Shown piece by piece: positions 5,509 to 7,790 of a stretch of 7,790 bases of DNA. The stretch covers positions 1 to 7,790 of the forward strand of contig DAOVMP010000014.1 in the NCBI GenBank assembly GCA_030630695.1, in the 5' to 3' direction. The notes below the pieces were generated by a model that was not told where the DNA came from, did not search any database, and was given only the letters and a program-made list of their open reading frames with translations. The position numbers were made by a program, and so were the translations under genes. The DNA is from Candidatus Woesearchaeota archaeon (GTDB lineage: Archaea; Nanobdellota; Nanobdellia; Woesearchaeales; ARS49). Positions within the stretch are counted from its first letter, which is position 1. The number at the start of each line of letters is the position of its first letter.

Positions 5509-6433
5509 TTTCTTTATTACTTAAAACATCAAGTATTTCTACTTCTAATTTTAAATTTTCTTGTTCAGGCCAATTTATTCGAGAGATTATAAATTTTTCA
5601 TCACTTATATCTATAATACGGAATTCATAGCGTGGTGAAATCATTTCTCCTGATGGCACAGTATAAAAGAATTCTTTTCCAAGTATAGGATTATGGGTTT
5701 TCTTCATTCTGCTTCTTGCTATTTCCATTATTGCAGTTCCAAATTCAGTTTCTATTATTTGTCCTTGTTTTGGATTTTGAAAAAACTGTATTGCAAGTTC
5801 AGATACTTGAAGTGCTTTTGATTTCCATTGCGTTGCAGGCAGTGTTACTTCATCTCCTTCTTTGATAAATATTTCTCCTAACGCGCTGTTATTGCTTATT
5901 GCAAGTATTTTGTATGGCCATGGAAATTTATCCATATTAACAACTATATCTCCGATTATTGGTGGTTTGCTAAATACCTGTTCAAAGCTGTTAAGTGAGA
6001 ATCTTTGTTTTCTTTGTATTGTTTTTGCTCGTGATTCTGTGGTTTCAATATCAAATTCTAGTTCTATTTTATTAGTGCTTGCAGGAATATCTAATGTTTT
6101 TTCATCTCCTTTTTCAAGGCCGATAATAGAATCATCAAATCCTTTTACCTTAGAACTTTGACCCACTATAAATTTGTAAGTTCCAGAACTGTATGTTTTC
6201 AGTTTTGCTTGTTCAGCAATCTCTTTATTATTAGTATCGACTACTCTTCCGTCTTCGCCGTAGAGAACAAAATTCATTTCAACTAAATCTCCTAATTGTA
6301 TTCCTGTTAAAGGTTTTTCTTCTACAATTGGTTTCTCATCTTCTATTATCTTTACTGGTTCATCACTGGAACAAGCTGTAAAAAAAACTAGTAAACATAG
6401 TATACCCATCACCAATAATATCTTTCTGTTCAT
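5483..6433 (-). CDS. FKBP/SlyD-like peptidyl-prolyl isomerase lipoprotein
   Basis: A probable surface-anchored peptidyl-prolyl cis-trans isomerase or chaperone of 316 aa. A signal peptide (residues 1-20) ends in the lipobox FFTAC, with Cys21 as the anchor. A Glu/Pro-rich spacer (24-45) follows. The FKBP core appears as GDLVEMNFVLYGEDGRVVDT (48-67), then the hairpin and helix segment FIVGQSSKVKGFDDSIIGLEKGDEKTLDIPA (88-118), the part that carries GLE.GL..GD in FKBPs. A long insertion follows, and THNPILGKEFFYTV resembles the closing strand DxNHPLAGKTLxFxV of SlyD-type members. About 50 further residues have no recognisable fold. It is the last gene of an operon, 3 nt after the aEF1B stop. Its last 26 bp overlap trm1 tail to tail. 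Catalytic activity is inferred, since several active-site aromatic residues cannot be aligned by eye. Confidence 0.8.
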   Translation of the reverse strand: MNRKILLVMGILCLLVFFTACSSDEPVKIIEDEKPIVEEKPLTGIQLGDLVEMNFVLYGEDGRVVDTNNKEIAEQAKLKTYSSGTYKFIVGQSSKVKGFDDSIIGLEKGDEKTLDIPASTNKIELEFDIETTESRAKTIQRKQRFSLNSFEQVFSKPPIIGDIVVNMDKFPWPYKILAISNNSALGEIFIKEGDEVTLPATQWKSKALQVSELAIQFFQNPKQGQIIETEFGTAIMEIARSRMKKTHNPILGKEFFYTVPSGEMISPRYEFRIIDISDEKFIISRINWPEQENLKLEVEILDVLSNKEITKMKLLS

Positions 6434-6436
6434 TTT

Positions 6437-6712
6437 TTATCCAAGTGCTCTAGACACCATGGTTATTTGTGCAGAAGCAATGTCTTTTTCTTTTTCAAGT
6501 TCTTCTGCAACAGGATCAGGGCTTCCTTTTTCCTCATCCACTGAAAATTTGATTATGATTTTTTTAAGTCCAAAAGCAACTTCTTCTCGGTTAACAGAGT
6601 TGATTATCCCTTCTTTTGCTTCTATTTTACTTTTAGCCTTTTGTTCGATTGAATCTAGATTATTTTCAACATTCTCAGGCATTATCTCCATTGTTACTAT
6701 TACTTTCGTCAT
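6437..6712 (-). CDS. aef1b: Translation elongation factor aEF1B (EF-1 beta)
   Basis: The guanine nucleotide exchange factor that reloads aEF1A with GTP after it delivers aminoacyl-tRNA. The 91-aa product matches the family length (about 88-92). Signatures are the N-terminal strand MTKVIVTMEIMPE, the conserved AFGLK (46-50), the strand KIIIKFSVDEE, SPDPVAEEL (64-72) and the terminal AQITMVSR. ATG 6712 was chosen because it gives the family's usual N-terminus and lies 1 nt after the preceding stop codon. An upstream TTG at 6730 would overlap the zinc-ribbon gene for no gain. It is the middle gene of a three-gene operon, after the zinc-ribbon protein with which it is commonly paired in archaea. 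Confidence 0.94.
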   Translation of the reverse strand: MTKVIVTMEIMPENVENNLDSIEQKAKSKIEAKEGIINSVNREEVAFGLKKIIIKFSVDEEKGSPDPVAEELEKEKDIASAQITMVSRALG

Positions 6713-6713
6713 C

Positions 6714-6884
6714 TTAATTAGGCCCTTCAAATCCGCAGGAGTGGCACTTGTATTTTGCAGCTATTTTTTTGCAATGCGGGCATCTTATTATCTCTGTTTT
6801 TCCGCATTTTGGACAGTTAAATCTAACAGTACCTCTTTGATTTGTTATATCTTCCTTGCAAGATGAGCATTTTTGTTTATTCAT
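6714..6884 (-). CDS. Small four-CxxC zinc-ribbon protein, translation-linked (COG2888-like)
   Basis: A 56-aa predicted RNA-binding zinc-ribbon protein. Eight cysteines form four CxxC pairs: C6/C9 (CSSC), C24/C27 (CPNC), C35/C38 (CPHC) and C47/C50 (CHSC). Three of the four are followed by G or K in CPxCG-like knuckles, enough for two zinc sites. Length, spacing and the core RFNCPNCGKTEIIRCPHC fit the archaeal family annotated as a Zn-ribbon RNA-binding protein involved in translation, whose gene often precedes that for aEF1B, exactly as here with a 1-nt gap. The biochemical role is not established from the sequence. The ATG at 6882-6884 has only a weak AGTGAG upstream. It is the first gene of the operon. 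Confidence 0.92.
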   Translation of the reverse strand: MNKQKCSSCKEDITNQRGTVRFNCPKCGKTEIIRCPHCKKIAAKYKCHSCGFEGPN

Positions 6885-6919
6885 TTGTTCGGTCTCACTT
6901 CTTATTATTGTTAAGTCTT

Positions 6920-6931
6920 AGCTTAAAAAGT
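6920..6931 (-). promoter_or_regulatory. TATA-like box of the zinc-ribbon/aEF1B/FKBP operon
   Basis: On the - strand ACTTTTTAAGCT lies about 36-47 nt upstream of the first ATG. This predicts transcription start near 6898-6902 and a leader of about 15 nt. The match to the archaeal TATA consensus is weak. TTAAGTC occurs twice nearby (6911-6917 and 6942-6948), one copy on each side of this box, 31 bp apart. Confidence 0.3.
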
Positions 6932-6956
6932 TTGTGGTTTCTTAAGTCACAAAACT
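6929..6956. repeat. Imperfect inverted repeat in the divergent promoter region
   Basis: AGTTTGTG (6929-6936) pairs with CACAAAACT (6948-6956) with one bulged A, enclosing 11 nt that include CTTAAG. It lies between the divergent promoters of the translation operon and the coiled-coil gene. It could be an operator shared by both, or chance in AT-rich DNA. Confidence 0.3.
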
Positions 6957-6982
6957 ACATTGTTTTCACTCAAGAGAGATAA

Positions 6983-6996
6983 CGAAAGTATATAAA
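6983..6996 (+). promoter_or_regulatory. BRE and TATA box of the coiled-coil gene
   Basis: CGAAAG followed by TATATAAA (6989-6996) is a good archaeal BRE/TATA pair. It predicts transcription start near 7018, right before AAAGGGGATGGT, the ribosome binding region of the gene that begins at 7038. This is the strongest promoter match in the window. Confidence 0.65.
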
Positions 6997-7037
6997 GGCT
7001 ACAGGTGTTTAATATAACGAAAAGGGGATGGTAAAAA

Positions 7038-7790
7038 ATGTTATACTCAATATTTTTAGGAATTTTTGAAGCCGATCCAAATGCTGAACTTAATAAAATT
7101 AAGAATCTACGTAAAGAACTTGAACAAAGATCTATAGATCTTAAAAATAGAGAAAAACAGTTTAAAAAGCTAGAAATTCTAAAAAAAGAAGAACAAGAGA
7201 TAAAAAGCAAGATTAACGAATCTAAACAATTGTTTAAAACTTTGCAGAAAGAGACGTCTCAGCAATTAAACAGTTATAAGAACTTTGAAGCTAATTTAGG
7301 AACTAAAAAATCAGAAATTGAACGTATTGAAAAAAGCATTTTACGAGAAAAAGGAGTTGTAGACCGGCAAAAACAAGTTTTGAATAAAAAAGAGCAGCAG
7401 ATAAGAAAAAGAGAAAAAATAGCATCTACTAAATTAAGATCAATTGCGGCAAGAGAAGCAGCTATTGATAAAAGAAAGGAAACTGTAGAAAAGCAAGTTT
7501 CAGTTTTACAAAACAAACTGGGAAATATAAAAAAATCCTATTCAACAAAACAGGTAAATTTAGATAAATTATTTACAGAAAAGAGAAAAAAAATAAATTG
7601 CCAGATTGCTAATTTAGAAAAGAATTCATCTGCTCACAAATTTCGTATTCACCGCACCATTGCAGAAAGAAAATTAAAGATAGAACAGGATTTTAGAAAT
7701 AGAAAAAAAGCGTTAGATAAAGAGCTTGCACAGTTTAAATTACATATTAAAAAAACAGAGCAGGAAATGGCTGCAAAAATAAAGATTGCT
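7038..7790 (+). CDS. Long coiled-coil protein, 3' end beyond the window
   Basis: An open frame of 251 codons runs to the right edge without a stop. ATG 7038 is the first possible start, because a TAA lies in frame at 7032-7034, and it is preceded by AAAGGGGATG at good spacing. After a short hydrophobic start (MLYSIFLGIFEA) the protein is almost wholly charged, with Lys, Glu, Gln and Arg dominating, very few Gly or Pro, and heptad-like Leu/Ile spacing, as in LRKELEQRSIDLKNREKQ. This indicates a long coiled coil with one cysteine (in KKINCQIANL). No enzymatic motif is visible. Such proteins may be structural, chromosome-associated (SMC/Rad50-like arms) or membrane-tethered rods, but low-complexity coils match many families by composition alone. 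I therefore assign no family. The missing C-terminus could hold the defining domain. Confidence 0.82.
   Translation, partial: MLYSIFLGIFEADPNAELNKIKNLRKELEQRSIDLKNREKQFKKLEILKKEEQEIKSKINESKQLFKTLQKETSQQLNSYKNFEANLGTKKSEIERIEKSILREKGVVDRQKQVLNKKEQQIRKREKIASTKLRSIAAREAAIDKRKETVEKQVSVLQNKLGNIKKSYSTKQVNLDKLFTEKRKKINCQIANLEKNSSAHKFRIHRTIAERKLKIEQDFRNRKKALDKELAQFKLHIKKTEQEMAAKIKIA

Noticed and set aside
5862..6161. 99-codon + strand frame opposite the FKBP lipoprotein
   Set aside because: Antisense to a gene with a clear signal peptide and FKBP motifs; its own sequence shows no family features.
6713..6730. Upstream TTG start for aEF1B adding six residues
   Set aside because: It overlaps the end of the zinc-ribbon gene and departs from the conserved family N-terminus; ATG 6712 fits both.
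6459..6866. 135-codon + strand frame opposite aEF1B and the zinc-ribbon gene
   Set aside because: It is a Ser/Phe-rich antisense shadow of two well-recognised genes.
6947..7516. Two - strand frames opposite the coiled-coil gene
   Set aside because: Leu/Ser/Phe-rich translations are the usual antisense image of a Lys/Glu-rich coiled coil; the + strand has the promoter and ribosome binding site.

Overview
The window looks like a stretch of an AT-rich archaeal chromosome, most likely a small-genome DPANN archaeon of the Woesearchaeota/Pacearchaeota kind. The domain is set by archaeal marker genes: ribosomal protein uS15 of the long archaeal/eukaryotic type, an XPD/Rad3-type iron-sulfur helicase, Trm1 tRNA methyltransferase, translation factor aEF1B and the small zinc-ribbon protein that often accompanies it. 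TATA-box promoters stand upstream of several genes. The lineage is an inference from base composition, compact layout and the cysteine-rich and FKBP lipoproteins.

Left part (1-1640, + strand): a possible transposase C-terminus runs in from the left edge. It is followed by a secreted cysteine-rich lipoprotein with a two-copy disulfide module, then a 288-bp gap rich in inverted repeats, a TATA box, a tiny possible leader ORF and a terminator-like hairpin, then rps15. A T-rich terminator separates rps15 from a convergent winged-helix regulator (1646-1915, - strand) whose promoter holds a 14-bp palindrome.

Centre (1916-5508): the 322-bp gap before the helicase contains a 165-bp block with 12-bp inverted ends and four hairpins, three of them with trinucleotide loops closed by C-G. 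The XPD-like helicase follows, apparently leaderless. It carries an acidic tail and a C-terminal TRASH/YHS-like metal-binding module not expected in the family. trm1 starts inside the end of the helicase gene.

Right part (5483-7790): a - strand operon reads zinc-ribbon protein (56 aa), aEF1B, then an FKBP/SlyD-like lipoprotein, with gaps of 1 and 3 nt. The lipoprotein gene ends inside the 3' end of trm1. A divergent + strand gene with a clear TATA box and ribosome binding site encodes a long coiled-coil protein that runs off the right edge.

Functionally most of the window is information processing (translation, tRNA modification, DNA repair) mixed with cell-surface proteins. No CRISPR array, rRNA or tRNA is visible. 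The least ordinary material is the family of tight hairpins in the intergenic regions, the attenuator-like leader of rps15, and the zinc-tailed helicase.
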